Shown here piece after piece: positions 15,589-24,059 of a stretch of DNA of 64,000 bases (position 1 is its first letter; each line of letters opens with the position of its first letter). The notes beneath the pieces were generated by a model. It had not been told where the DNA came from. It did no database searches and saw only the letters and a program-made list of their open reading frames with translations. A program made the position numbers and the translations under genes. This stretch comes from Lachnospiraceae bacterium. GTDB lineage: Bacteria > Bacillota > Clostridia > Lachnospirales > Lachnospiraceae. The stretch is from contig CAJTBF010000003.1 in assembly GCA_910574195.1 (NCBI GenBank), positions 186,001-250,000 of the forward strand. The letters run 5' to 3'.

Positions 15589-17415
15589 CTAACAAAATGC
15601 CCCCCCCCAAATGGTTTGCAGCGCCTGAATCAGTTTCTGATTTTCCTCTTCGTTTTTCACCGCGATCCGGACAAATTGTCTTCCTTCTCTTTTAACTTTC
15701 CCGGAAAGATCTTTCACCAGAATCTGATGTTCCAGTAAAAGTTTTCTGGTCAGCTCTTTTGACGTCATTTTGCCTGTCAGCTCGGCCATGACATAGTTTG
15801 CCTGAGAAGGGCGTATTGTTATACCAGGAATTTCCTCTAACATCTCACAAAAATGCTTCCGCACTTCCCGCAGTTTTTCCAGAGACATTTCATAATCTTT
15901 CTGATATTTTTCCGCGATCTGCATATAAAATTCCGCAAACGAATTGATATTCCAGATTGCCACGTCCCGCTTCAGCCAGGCAGTCATCTCCGCGTCCCCG
16001 GACGCCAGAATTCCCAGCCGTAACCCCGGAACACCATAGGACTTGGAAATGCTTTTCACCACATACAGATGCGGATTTGCCTCCAGAACTGCCTGCTCGA
16101 TCAGGGTCGCATTCTTCTCTTCCGCAAAGTCCACAAAGGATTCATCCACAATAAACCGCATCCCCTTCTGCTTTGTCCATGCTATCAGGCGCAACATTTC
16201 TGCTTTTGGAATATAATTTCCGGTGGGATTATCCGGGTTGATCAGAACCAGCTGTTCTACCGCATGCTCCTCAAAAAAATGGATCACATCTGACGCGGAA
16301 TAGGAAAAATCCTCCTGCTGCGGCGTATAGACAACCAGTTCTTCTTTGGAATAGCGATTCGGATATTCCTCGAACGTAGGACGAATCACCCCGGTTTTCC
16401 CTTTCAGACAGCTCATCAAAGACTTAATCAGCTCTGCCGCGCCATTTCCTACAACAATATTCTCCTGATGTACATTAAAATTTTTGCCGGCAAGCAGGGT
16501 ATTTACCTGCATTCCGGACGGATACTGGGTCAGCAGCGTCTCAAAATTCGCCTTGATCTCGTCCATCAGCCGCTGCGGCGGAAAATAAGGATTCACCAGA
16601 TAACAAAAATCCAATACTTTTGGATACCGCCAATATCCCCCGTATCTTTGCTGGATTCGCTCTACCCTTTCTTCCTCATCCGGCGCGAACATGGAAGAAG
16701 CAATATCCAGATCCTGGATATCGTCAATCTCATACCAGAGTTGTCCGTCCAGACGCTTTGCCTTGATTTCCGGATCATCCAGCATGGTAATCACCCGCAG
16801 TACCTGTTCATAATACTCATTATTTCCAAGCGCTTTTGAATAGGCGTCCAGAAACGGTACATAATGGGATTCTGAAAAATGCCGGCTGAATTTATAGATA
16901 TTCACGGTTTTATAATAGGCCGGAATATCCTCAAATACAAACTTTTTCCCGGGAATAAAGTCCAGAATCTGATCCCTCTCATCAATTCGGATCACTGTCC
17001 CGTCCATCCAGTTTTCATACTGATCCACCAAAGCCAATGTCTCCCTTGGATCCTCCAGCAGAACCTCCAGCACACGATCCTCAAAAATCAGATCACTCTC
17101 TAAAAGCAGGGTATCCTCTTTTAGAAGATATTCTTTCGCCAAAGCCAGGGAATAGATATTGTTCGTCTTGTCATAGATGGGATTGTCCACATAGCAAATT
17201 TTTGTGTGAATCTGCAAGGTTTGAATGTATTCCTTTAATTTTTCCCCTTCGTATCCGATCACAATCACAATTCTGGATAAATCAAGGTCGTCCAGCTGCC
17301 GCAGCATCCGCTCGATCAACGTCACCCCATTTACCTTCACCATACATTTGGTATTATTCTGCGTCAGCTCCTTCAGCCGTTTTCCCATACCCGCCGCTAA
17401 AATCAATCCCTGCAT
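15589..17415 (-). CDS. Fusion of a LicC/PntC-like nucleotidyltransferase and a class I/II PLP aminotransferase
   Basis: A 608-residue two-domain enzyme. Residues 1-245 are a nucleotidyltransferase: LILAAGMGKRLKEL is the nucleotide loop, TKCMVKV carries the conserved Lys and LLLESDLIFED the metal-binding Asp. The form resembles the cytidylyltransferases LicC (phosphocholine) and PntC (aminoethylphosphonate). Residues about 265-608 are a fold-type-I PLP enzyme like HisC/CobD, with NPDNPTGNY (393-401), VDESFVDFAE (423-) and SISKSYGVPGLRLG with the PLP Lys at K458. Plausibly it makes an amino-alcohol or amino-alkyl phosphate and activates it with CTP. The next upstream gene is a CDP-alcohol-type transferase, a natural partner. 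AGGGAG precedes the ATG. Substrate is inferred only. Confidence 0.88.
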   Translation of the reverse strand: MQGLILAAGMGKRLKELTQNNTKCMVKVNGVTLIERMLRQLDDLDLSRIVIVIGYEGEKLKEYIQTLQIHTKICYVDNPIYDKTNNIYSLALAKEYLLKEDTLLLESDLIFEDRVLEVLLEDPRETLALVDQYENWMDGTVIRIDERDQILDFIPGKKFVFEDIPAYYKTVNIYKFSRHFSESHYVPFLDAYSKALGNNEYYEQVLRVITMLDDPEIKAKRLDGQLWYEIDDIQDLDIASSMFAPDEEERVERIQQRYGGYWRYPKVLDFCYLVNPYFPPQRLMDEIKANFETLLTQYPSGMQVNTLLAGKNFNVHQENIVVGNGAAELIKSLMSCLKGKTGVIRPTFEEYPNRYSKEELVVYTPQQEDFSYSASDVIHFFEEHAVEQLVLINPDNPTGNYIPKAEMLRLIAWTKQKGMRFIVDESFVDFAEEKNATLIEQAVLEANPHLYVVKSISKSYGVPGLRLGILASGDAEMTAWLKRDVAIWNINSFAEFYMQIAEKYQKDYEMSLEKLREVRKHFCEMLEEIPGITIRPSQANYVMAELTGKMTSKELTRKLLLEHQILVKDLSGKVKREGRQFVRIAVKNEEENQKLIQALQTIWGGAFC

Positions 17416-17429
17416 TTTCCGCTCCCTTT

Positions 17430-17519
17430 TGTCCGTTTTATCTGTTTCACAAAGTCCTCTGTCTGCTTTATCTGTTCTGCAAATTCTTCTGCCTGCTTTA
17501 TCTGCACTACAAATTCTCC
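17430..17519. repeat. Three tandem 30-bp units between TagF-like and fusion genes
   Basis: Units 17430-17459, 17460-17489 and 17490-17519 share a TTTATCTG core and about 75-85% identity. On the minus strand one frame stays open and reads a ten-residue repeat (EEFAEQIKQT type), but it is out of frame with the stop of the upstream gene and has no start of its own. Confidence 0.75.
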
Positions 17520-17527
17520 GTCTTCCT

Positions 17528-18769
17528 TTACCCGTTATAAAAGTCTTTCTTCACCTCTTCTGTAATCGCCTTTGCCGCATTTTCCTTGCCTTTCAGTAAA
17601 GAATCCGCCACCGCATTTCTTTTTTCTTTCAAAGGATCCTGGCCCCTTTGCAGCATGGAAACCGTATCCTTTAATTCTTCCCAGCTTTCCACGCAGTAAC
17701 ATCCGGCCAGAATTCCCTTCATAAATCCGTTATATGCAATCTCGGAAACACAATAAATAATGGGCTTTCTCGTAACCAGATACTCCACCATCACCGTAGT
17801 CAGATCCGCAATCAGAACGTCTGACTTCCATAATGTGGCATAATAATCCGCCTCTTTATCGTAGAACAACCGTTCTTCCCGCTCATAAACGCTTATATAG
17901 GACTTGACTTCATCTTCCGTCATCTCTCCTGTTTTTACAAAATTGTCAAACATCATGGGATGCGGGCGAAACACCAGAGAATAATCCTTTTCTTCCTGTA
18001 CCAGTTCCGGAAATTTCTCTTTGTAATCAAAAAAATGACTGCTTCCCAGATTCTGTTCTGTCGTCCACCGGGGACACCAGAGCATCCTCCAGGTTTCTTT
18101 CGTCTCCCCTTGCCAAAAAAGAGAATTCTCTGCCTCTGCCTTTTGAATTTTATCCAAAGCCGGATAGCCCAGATCGAATACTTTCTTTTGCCCTTGCCGA
18201 TACCGCTCTCTTTCCCGGTTGTACATCAACTTTCCTGCATAAGAATTCTCTGCAAAAAACAAATAAACATTTTGAAAAAATGCCTGATTATAGCAGCTTG
18301 CCTCCACCGGTTTTGTACAGGCATAGGCATAAGGCACATAACAGATTCGCGCATAATTTGCTACCACATAACTTCTGTATTCTTCCGGCAGATAATGATC
18401 ATAGGGGCGCTGATAGAATACATAATCCGGCTGCAGTTCCTGCAGAGAAAGAAGGCCGTCTTTCCCCTGCGCCATTCTCACCCGGTCTGTTCCCCCCAAC
18501 TGCCGAAAAAATTGAAGCGACTCCTGTTGGTGTCCGCCTGCAACACTTACGTCCGGAACAACCAGAATCATACAGGTAAAAAAGGGACTGTCCTGCATTT
18601 CCTGATATATCCCTTCCAGCTTATTCCAAAGCTGCGGCATCTGACACAGGAACACCACCCGGATTTTCTTTCCGCGGCGTTTCCCCCGGCGGTACATCTT
18701 CAGCATACCTTTCAATACCCGATTATTCATATGCCTGTGATAAAAATTCTTTATAACTTCCTTTTGCAC
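17528..18769 (-). CDS. CDP-glycerol:glycerophosphate transferase-like protein (TagB/TagF family)
   Basis: A 413-residue GT-B-type enzyme of the family that moves glycerol-phosphate or related alditol-phosphate units from CDP donors onto teichoic acid or glycan acceptors. FRPHPMMFDN near residue 262 is the donor-phosphate HP motif, DVLIADLTTVMVEYL (about 315-330) the second conserved block and KPIIYC the third. The first 35 residues are basic and could dock on the membrane. It overlaps the acetyltransferase gene upstream by 1 bp and is followed, after a repeat-filled 112-bp gap, by a cytidylyltransferase-like fusion. It may transfer the CDP-activated group made by that enzyme. True CDP-glycerol use is not assured, since no tagD-like gene is visible here. 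Confidence 0.85.
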   Translation of the reverse strand: MQKEVIKNFYHRHMNNRVLKGMLKMYRRGKRRGKKIRVVFLCQMPQLWNKLEGIYQEMQDSPFFTCMILVVPDVSVAGGHQQESLQFFRQLGGTDRVRMAQGKDGLLSLQELQPDYVFYQRPYDHYLPEEYRSYVVANYARICYVPYAYACTKPVEASCYNQAFFQNVYLFFAENSYAGKLMYNRERERYRQGQKKVFDLGYPALDKIQKAEAENSLFWQGETKETWRMLWCPRWTTEQNLGSSHFFDYKEKFPELVQEEKDYSLVFRPHPMMFDNFVKTGEMTEDEVKSYISVYEREERLFYDKEADYYATLWKSDVLIADLTTVMVEYLVTRKPIIYCVSEIAYNGFMKGILAGCYCVESWEELKDTVSMLQRGQDPLKEKRNAVADSLLKGKENAAKAITEEVKKDFYNG

Positions 18770-19200
18770 TAGTATGTCCCCTTTATTTTCTGATTCGCCT
18801 CTACATCTTTTGTTATAATTGCCCCCGCACCGATCATCGCATTTTCTCCAATCGTTACCCCGGGAAGTATGGTTGCATTCGCTCCGATTGAAGCCCCCTT
18901 TTTTATGAGAATCTTTTCCAGATGAAACGCCTTATTTTTTGATTTCGGATACCGATCATTGCAGAACGTCGCATTCGGCCCTATAAAGACCGAATCCTCC
19001 ACCTTGATTCCGTCCCACAAATACACCCCGGCTTTTATCGTTACCTGATTGCCGATCTTCACATCATTCTCAATGAAGCAATGGGAGCAGATATTGCATT
19101 CTTCCCCGATCACAGCTCCCGGAAGGATCACGGTAAACTGCCATACATTCGTCCCTTTCCCAATCTGCTTTGACTGTACATCTGCGAGTTCGTGTATCAT
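18769..19200 (-). CDS. Hexapeptide-repeat N-acetyltransferase for dTDP-3-amino-3,6-dideoxyhexose (FdtC/QdtC type)
   Basis: A 143-residue left-handed beta-helix acyltransferase. Repeats of the IGxxxxI type run through most of the chain ([22 protein letters not shown], then [20 protein letters not shown]). The CNDRYPKS loop matches 3-N-acetyltransferases that use acetyl-CoA on dTDP-3-amino-3,6-dideoxy sugars. It is usual length for that group though slightly short at the C-terminus. It lies 39 bp after the DegT-type aminotransferase and two genes after the ketoisomerase, completing the pathway. Whether the product is Fuc3NAc or Qui3NAc cannot be decided from this protein. Confidence 0.88.
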   Translation of the reverse strand: MIHELADVQSKQIGKGTNVWQFTVILPGAVIGEECNICSHCFIENDVKIGNQVTIKAGVYLWDGIKVEDSVFIGPNATFCNDRYPKSKNKAFHLEKILIKKGASIGANATILPGVTIGENAMIGAGAIITKDVEANQKIKGTY

Positions 19201-19239
19201 CTCCTTACCTGATCCTTTCCTGTGAAAATATATTTCCTC

Positions 19240-20358
19240 TCAAAACGCATTCAGACACCAGATTACTTCACTCACATCTTCCTCTGCCATGCCGTAATAC
19301 ATAGGAAGGCTTAGCTCCTGCGAAGAAATCTTCTTTGCGACGGGATACTTCCCGGAGATCACTGACCGATACGCCACCTGCTCCTGAATCGGAACCGGAT
19401 AATGGCAGACGGTCTGTATGCCGCGCTCTGCCAGATAAGTCTGCAGACGGTCTCTCTCCTCACACAAAACCGCAAAAATATGCCACACATGCGTCCGGTC
19501 TCTTCCGATCTTCGGCAACACCAGCTTTGGATTCCTGATTTCCCCAAGATACCGGTCCGCCACCTGATTCCGATAAACATTATACCGATCCAGATGCTTT
19601 AATTTTATCCGCAGAAAACCAGCCTGCATCTCGTCCAGTCTGCTGTTATTTCCCTGACAGATATGTTCGTATTTTTTTCGGGACCCATAATTTCCCAGCG
19701 CCCGTATCTTTTCCGCAAGCTCATCGTCATTTGTCAGCACGGCCCCCGCATCTCCCAGAGCGCCCAGATTTTTTCCCGGATAAAAGCTAAAGCATCCGGC
19801 GATTCCGAAGGTTCCTGTCTTTTTCCCTTTATAGCATGCGCCGTGCGCCTGCGCGCAGTCCTCCACCACATACAGACCATGTCTTTCCGCGAATTCCAAT
19901 ATTGGATCCATCTCTGCCGGCTGTCCGTACAGGTGCACCGGGAGCACCGCCTTTGTTCTCTCTGTAAGTGCTTCCTCCAGCCCCTCTCCGCTCAGATTAT
20001 AGGTTTCCATATCCGGCTCCACAAGCACAGGGGTTGCTCCCGTATAGCTCACAGCAAGCGCAGTGGCGATAAAGGTGTTGCTTGGAATCAGCACTTCATC
20101 TCCCTGTGAGATCCCCAGAGCTTTCAAAGTCAGAAAAAGAGCATCCAGTCCGTTTCCCACGCCAATACAATGTGACATACCATGGTAAACCGCAAATTCT
20201 TTTTCAAATAAGGTTGTCTCCGCTCCCTGAATAAACCAGTTTTTCTCATACACTTCCTGAAACTTTCGATACATCTCTTCACGGATTTCCCGATGCATCA
20301 CTTCAAAAGAAGCAAATGGAATGATCCGGTCTGCTTTCCTGTTCCCGTCACCTGTCAT
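19240..20358 (-). CDS. DegT/DnrJ/EryC1 sugar aminotransferase (FdtB/QdtB type)
   Basis: A 372-residue PLP enzyme that aminates a dTDP-3-keto-6-deoxyhexose at C3 with glutamate as donor. [50 protein letters not shown] and [17 protein letters not shown] (PLP Lys in the PGKNLG block) are the standard family motifs, and length is normal. The start overlaps the end of the ketoisomerase gene by 11 bp, so the two are coupled. Upstream ketoisomerase and downstream acetyltransferase fix its place in a dTDP-3-acetamido-3,6-dideoxyhexose pathway fed by RmlA and RmlB of the same locus. Confidence 0.92.
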   Translation of the reverse strand: MTGDGNRKADRIIPFASFEVMHREIREEMYRKFQEVYEKNWFIQGAETTLFEKEFAVYHGMSHCIGVGNGLDALFLTLKALGISQGDEVLIPSNTFIATALAVSYTGATPVLVEPDMETYNLSGEGLEEALTERTKAVLPVHLYGQPAEMDPILEFAERHGLYVVEDCAQAHGACYKGKKTGTFGIAGCFSFYPGKNLGALGDAGAVLTNDDELAEKIRALGNYGSRKKYEHICQGNNSRLDEMQAGFLRIKLKHLDRYNVYRNQVADRYLGEIRNPKLVLPKIGRDRTHVWHIFAVLCEERDRLQTYLAERGIQTVCHYPVPIQEQVAYRSVISGKYPVAKKISSQELSLPMYYGMAEEDVSEVIWCLNAF

Positions 20359-20776
20359 AGCGTCCGTCCTCCGACCTGCCGTTCTTTACCATTTCCGCAT
20401 ATTTCCCGTAATCCCGGATATAATCTTCCACCCTGTAATGATCGCTGGCCAGCACCAACAGGACCGCATCTTCCGAGAAATCAAACATCTCTCTCCAGAT
20501 CATCGGTCCTATGTACAATCCCTCCTGCGGATCCGACAGCAGAATCTCCTGTTCTTCTTCCGGCGTCTTCACCAGTATTTTTACGCTGCCGGAGACACAG
20601 ATCAGCACCTGTTCCAGATCCACATGGGAGTGAAATCCCCGGCGCACACCCTGTTCCACGCCATAGATATAATAGACGCGCCTGATCTCAAAGGGAGCGT
20701 CTCTGTTCTCCTCAATGGGAACCAGATTTCCATATTTATCTGTATGCCGTGGAAATTTTATTAATCTTACATTCAT
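20348..20776 (-). CDS. dTDP-4-oxo-6-deoxyglucose 3,4-ketoisomerase (FdtA/QdtA, sugar-isomerase cupin)
   Basis: A 142-residue cupin that moves the keto group of dTDP-4-keto-6-deoxyglucose from C4 to C3. [40 protein letters not shown] with the active-site His pair, [12 protein letters not shown] and [16 protein letters not shown] are all characteristic of the FdtA/QdtA family. It overlaps the GT2 upstream by 4 bp and the aminotransferase downstream. Sequence recollection does not allow a firm choice between the FdtA (3-keto-6-deoxygalactose) and QdtA (3-keto-6-deoxyglucose) products. Confidence 0.93.
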   Translation of the reverse strand: MNVRLIKFPRHTDKYGNLVPIEENRDAPFEIRRVYYIYGVEQGVRRGFHSHVDLEQVLICVSGSVKILVKTPEEEQEILLSDPQEGLYIGPMIWREMFDFSEDAVLLVLASDHYRVEDYIRDYGKYAEMVKNGRSEDGRYDR

Positions 20777-21936
20777 CTTCTTTTAACCAGCCTTTTTGCC
20801 GCCCGCAGCGGTTCTGTGAGTTTCCAGGAACGGCTCTGACTCATTTCCCGGATTTCTTTTTTTAATTTTGCGATGATACGTCTCTGCTCATAAAAGATCT
20901 GTTCCAGCTTCTGATATTCCCCATAGAACTGTATCGGATACAAATTTACAGGATTCCCCGTCTCTTCATAATAATCGTTCAGAGAATACTGATACTCTTT
21001 TTCCAGACATTCCAGAATCTCTTCGTTTAAATGTTCCCCCAAAAAGCGAATCGCCGGCTGCCTGCTGTCGATTCCCCATATTTTCCATCCCAGAAGTACA
21101 AAATATTTCTCGCAGATCAGCATGGTGTCGTTTTTGATTTCTTTTTTCAACAAATCCTGAAATGCTTCACAGAAAACTTCCAAATCCATCTCTTTTATCA
21201 TCTTATAGACGATATCCTGAGACTCGTTTATGACCCGAATGGCATTCTGCTGATTTCCCGCACTGACACTCTCATTCCCCGTACGGATCCGCCGATACTT
21301 TACCAATGATTTTGGAAGCAGATACACCGGATATTTTTGTAAAACTCTCACCCAGTAGTCATAATCATGGGTCTGCCGGAAACCGGGCGAAAACTCCCCG
21401 ATCTCCTGAATCACACGGCATCGGACCAGGGAACTTGAATGACAAAAATAATTCCCATTCTCAAAAAAATGCCGAAAGCTCTGCGCCCGTGTACAATTCT
21501 CCTTCCTGAAAATATCCACATCACAATCACATTTTTCTCTGGAGGAATAAAGGATTCCATTTTCATCCATCAGCTCCGCCTGGGAAAAGCAAACTCCGAC
21601 TTCCCCGTGCCGCTCCATAAAATCAACCTGTTCCTGCAGCTTGTTTTCGTACCAGACATCATCCGAACCGATGATGGCCACGTATTCTCCCTCCGCTTTT
21701 CGAAGCAATTCATTGAAAGTCAGCACCGATCCCCGATTTTTTTCTGCCGGATAAAACCGGATTCTCTCGTCCTCGTACTGTCGGACTACATTTACAGAAC
21801 CATCTGTGGAACAATCATCGATAATGATAAATTCCCAGTTCTGATATGTCTGACCGAGGACGCTTTCCATTGTCTGGCCCACATACTTTTCATGATTATA
21901 GACAGCCAGCACTACGGATACCTTTGGATCTCTCAT
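20773..21936 (-). CDS. Family 2 glycosyltransferase
   Basis: A 387-residue enzyme with an N-terminal GT-A domain: VSVVLAVYNHEKYVGQTMESVLGQTY, IIDDCSTDGS and AIIGSDDVWYENKL (DxD-type SDD). It then has a helical C-terminal half ending in a coiled-coil stretch (about 345-375, QIFYEQRRIIAKLKKEI) and a basic tail KRLVKRR. RBS GGAGGGG precedes the ATG. It heads the amino-sugar subcluster and overlaps the ketoisomerase gene, which makes it a good candidate for the transferase that uses the 3-acetamido sugar. That link is inferred from position only. Confidence 0.88.
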   Translation of the reverse strand: MRDPKVSVVLAVYNHEKYVGQTMESVLGQTYQNWEFIIIDDCSTDGSVNVVRQYEDERIRFYPAEKNRGSVLTFNELLRKAEGEYVAIIGSDDVWYENKLQEQVDFMERHGEVGVCFSQAELMDENGILYSSREKCDCDVDIFRKENCTRAQSFRHFFENGNYFCHSSSLVRCRVIQEIGEFSPGFRQTHDYDYWVRVLQKYPVYLLPKSLVKYRRIRTGNESVSAGNQQNAIRVINESQDIVYKMIKEMDLEVFCEAFQDLLKKEIKNDTMLICEKYFVLLGWKIWGIDSRQPAIRFLGEHLNEEILECLEKEYQYSLNDYYEETGNPVNLYPIQFYGEYQKLEQIFYEQRRIIAKLKKEIREMSQSRSWKLTEPLRAAKRLVKRR

Positions 21937-21974
21937 CTCTCACCCCTCCTTGACCTGATGCATTGTTTTTCACG

Positions 21975-23879
21975 CTATATACAGAAAAACACAAATGCAC
22001 AATCATATATTTGTTTCAATATTATACACAAACTGAGCAGCATCGCCCACATTTGGTACGTTTTAACTGGAATATGGTTCACAATCTTTTTCGACTGGAA
22101 ACATAAATAGAACAGAAAGAGGAACGGCAGATAATATCTCGGCTGTACTCCTGCTATCGTCGTTTTCCCTACTTCTGTAAACGACAGATACAGCGCTGTC
22201 CAAATCAATGCTGTTACCAGCATCATTGCAATACCGGCTATGATTTTCTGCTTTGCAGACAAGTCCTTTTCTTTCCGTCCGTAAGTATCTGTAACCGCCA
22301 CTCCAATTAGCAGCGCCGTACAGAATGTTGCCGGTTCTTTTGAAGACAGATGTGCAAAGCTGGTTCCCGGACTCAATACATATCTTTCCGCCGTAGCGAA
22401 AAAATTCTTCAGCAAGACGGCCGCATATGCCAATGGTTTTCCCAGGACATAGTGCAATTGCCTGGCCGTGCTCGTATCCCCGCCTCTGACATCCGCAACC
22501 TCCGGCGGATTTAACAATGTCGGCAGTACAAAAGAGGACATCAACAGTACAAAAATCACTCCTGTCATACTTCGAAATATGGCCGCATCTTTTTGCGAAT
22601 AGAATTTTTCTTTTCCAAGAAATACTGCGCACAAAATCAGCGGGGCGTACACGGCCTTCGGCAGACAGCCCAATACAATACATAAAACAAACAAGATACG
22701 CCAACGACAGGAAAACACCCGCTCTTTTTCTATCATTTCCCGAAGCAAAATGCAGATTCCCAGAATCAAAAACGCTACTACCGTGACATCATACGTATAT
22801 ACCGTACTTTGAAAAATCATAGTAGGCAGCATTGCAATCACAGCTAACAATCGTTTTCCAATCGGTACGATGTAAATTGCCAGACTTATGACTATGGCAT
22901 AGAGCAGTACGTTCGAGAATTTTCCCATTAACCAGGCAATATAAAACGGAAGATGCAGAAAATTTCCTGTTTTCAATGCCAACGCCTGAAACAGATATCC
23001 TACACTGCTCATACCAAGCCGGTATTCATCTTCTATAATCCCCGGCGTGTTCGAAAATTCCTGTAAAACCCGGATCATATCTATACGCTCTTCTATGGAA
23101 CCCTGCCAGCCATCCGGCAGAAAACTTATTTCATTTCCGACAATATAGTCAATCGCCGTCGTAGACCATTCTCCATAATCTGTCACTCCTAACTGATAAG
23201 ATATCACAAAATGAATCTTCTCATCAAATCCGGTCGCATAAGGCGGCTGTAAAAACAGAAGACAGGTACTTACCGTCAGTATACATAAAAATGCGGCCAC
23301 CGCGGGCATCTGCGCATTTTCCTCCCGGAATACAATCAAAAAAACAATTACAAATATAACCGTAAAACAGAACACAAAAATCAAAGGATTCCATTTCAGA
23401 GAATTATCAATTCCAAAATCGGATACGGACAAAAGATCTTCCTTCTCTGTTTTATGAAATTCAATCTCTATTTTCGAAACTCTCCGGCCAACATTCACCA
23501 CCGAACGCGGCATATGACGCATATAAGCATCCTGAATCGTCCATTGATCCTGCTCTCCGTAAATATTTTCTCCATATATAAAAATATCTCCAAAGAAGAA
23601 TCCGTCTGAATCATAACGATAGGTTAATTTATTGATATATACATCATCCAGATCAATTACGATCTTACCGTTTTTACTCAAAATATGACAGACGCCGTCT
23701 TCTTCTTTTATACCGGACTTTATTTGAATACTTTCCTTTTTTATAACATGCTTTCCTTTTTCATCTCCTGCCCGTACATAATGATACCCCGCATACGCCG
23801 CCATACTGAAAAAGGCAATCGCCATCGAAACCCCTGCCAGCAACAACAGTTTCCTCCACTGTTTTTTGTAGATCTGCAT
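21975..23879 (-). CDS. DUF2142-type membrane protein, GT-C glycosyltransferase-like
   Basis: A polytopic protein of about 634 residues. One N-terminal helix is followed by a roughly 130-residue extracellular beta domain and then about twelve helices. PPYATGFDEKIHF puts an Asp-Glu pair in the loop after the second group of helices, and GVQPRYYLPFLFLFYL near the C-terminus is the other DUF2142 hallmark. GT-C enzymes use polyprenyl-linked sugars on the outer face, with an acidic pair in the first long external loop. The ATG at 23879 has GAGGTGG upstream; an earlier GTG (23897) lacks a proper site. It may place side-chain sugars on the exported backbone. Confidence 0.8.
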   Translation of the reverse strand: MQIYKKQWRKLLLLAGVSMAIAFFSMAAYAGYHYVRAGDEKGKHVIKKESIQIKSGIKEEDGVCHILSKNGKIVIDLDDVYINKLTYRYDSDGFFFGDIFIYGENIYGEQDQWTIQDAYMRHMPRSVVNVGRRVSKIEIEFHKTEKEDLLSVSDFGIDNSLKWNPLIFVFCFTVIFVIVFLIVFREENAQMPAVAAFLCILTVSTCLLFLQPPYATGFDEKIHFVISYQLGVTDYGEWSTTAIDYIVGNEISFLPDGWQGSIEERIDMIRVLQEFSNTPGIIEDEYRLGMSSVGYLFQALALKTGNFLHLPFYIAWLMGKFSNVLLYAIVISLAIYIVPIGKRLLAVIAMLPTMIFQSTVYTYDVTVVAFLILGICILLREMIEKERVFSCRWRILFVLCIVLGCLPKAVYAPLILCAVFLGKEKFYSQKDAAIFRSMTGVIFVLLMSSFVLPTLLNPPEVADVRGGDTSTARQLHYVLGKPLAYAAVLLKNFFATAERYVLSPGTSFAHLSSKEPATFCTALLIGVAVTDTYGRKEKDLSAKQKIIAGIAMMLVTALIWTALYLSFTEVGKTTIAGVQPRYYLPFLFLFYLCFQSKKIVNHIPVKTYQMWAMLLSLCIILKQIYDCAFVFFCI

Positions 23880-24059
23880 ATAATTTTTCCACCTCACTAA
23901 GACAATTCTTTTTTTGATTGATTCCTTGTCTTACAATAGAACTTCCCCGGACACAGCCCATTGCCCGTCTGTTCTAAAGTAAAAACAATTCCAAGATGTC
24001 TTGTGGGTGTATGCTTTCTGTCAAATATGCATCACTACTTCTGCTTTCCTATACAGAGT

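Noticed and set aside
17430-17519. Tandem 30-bp units as a CRISPR array
   Set aside because: Units are contiguous without spacers and are diverged; no cas genes in the window.
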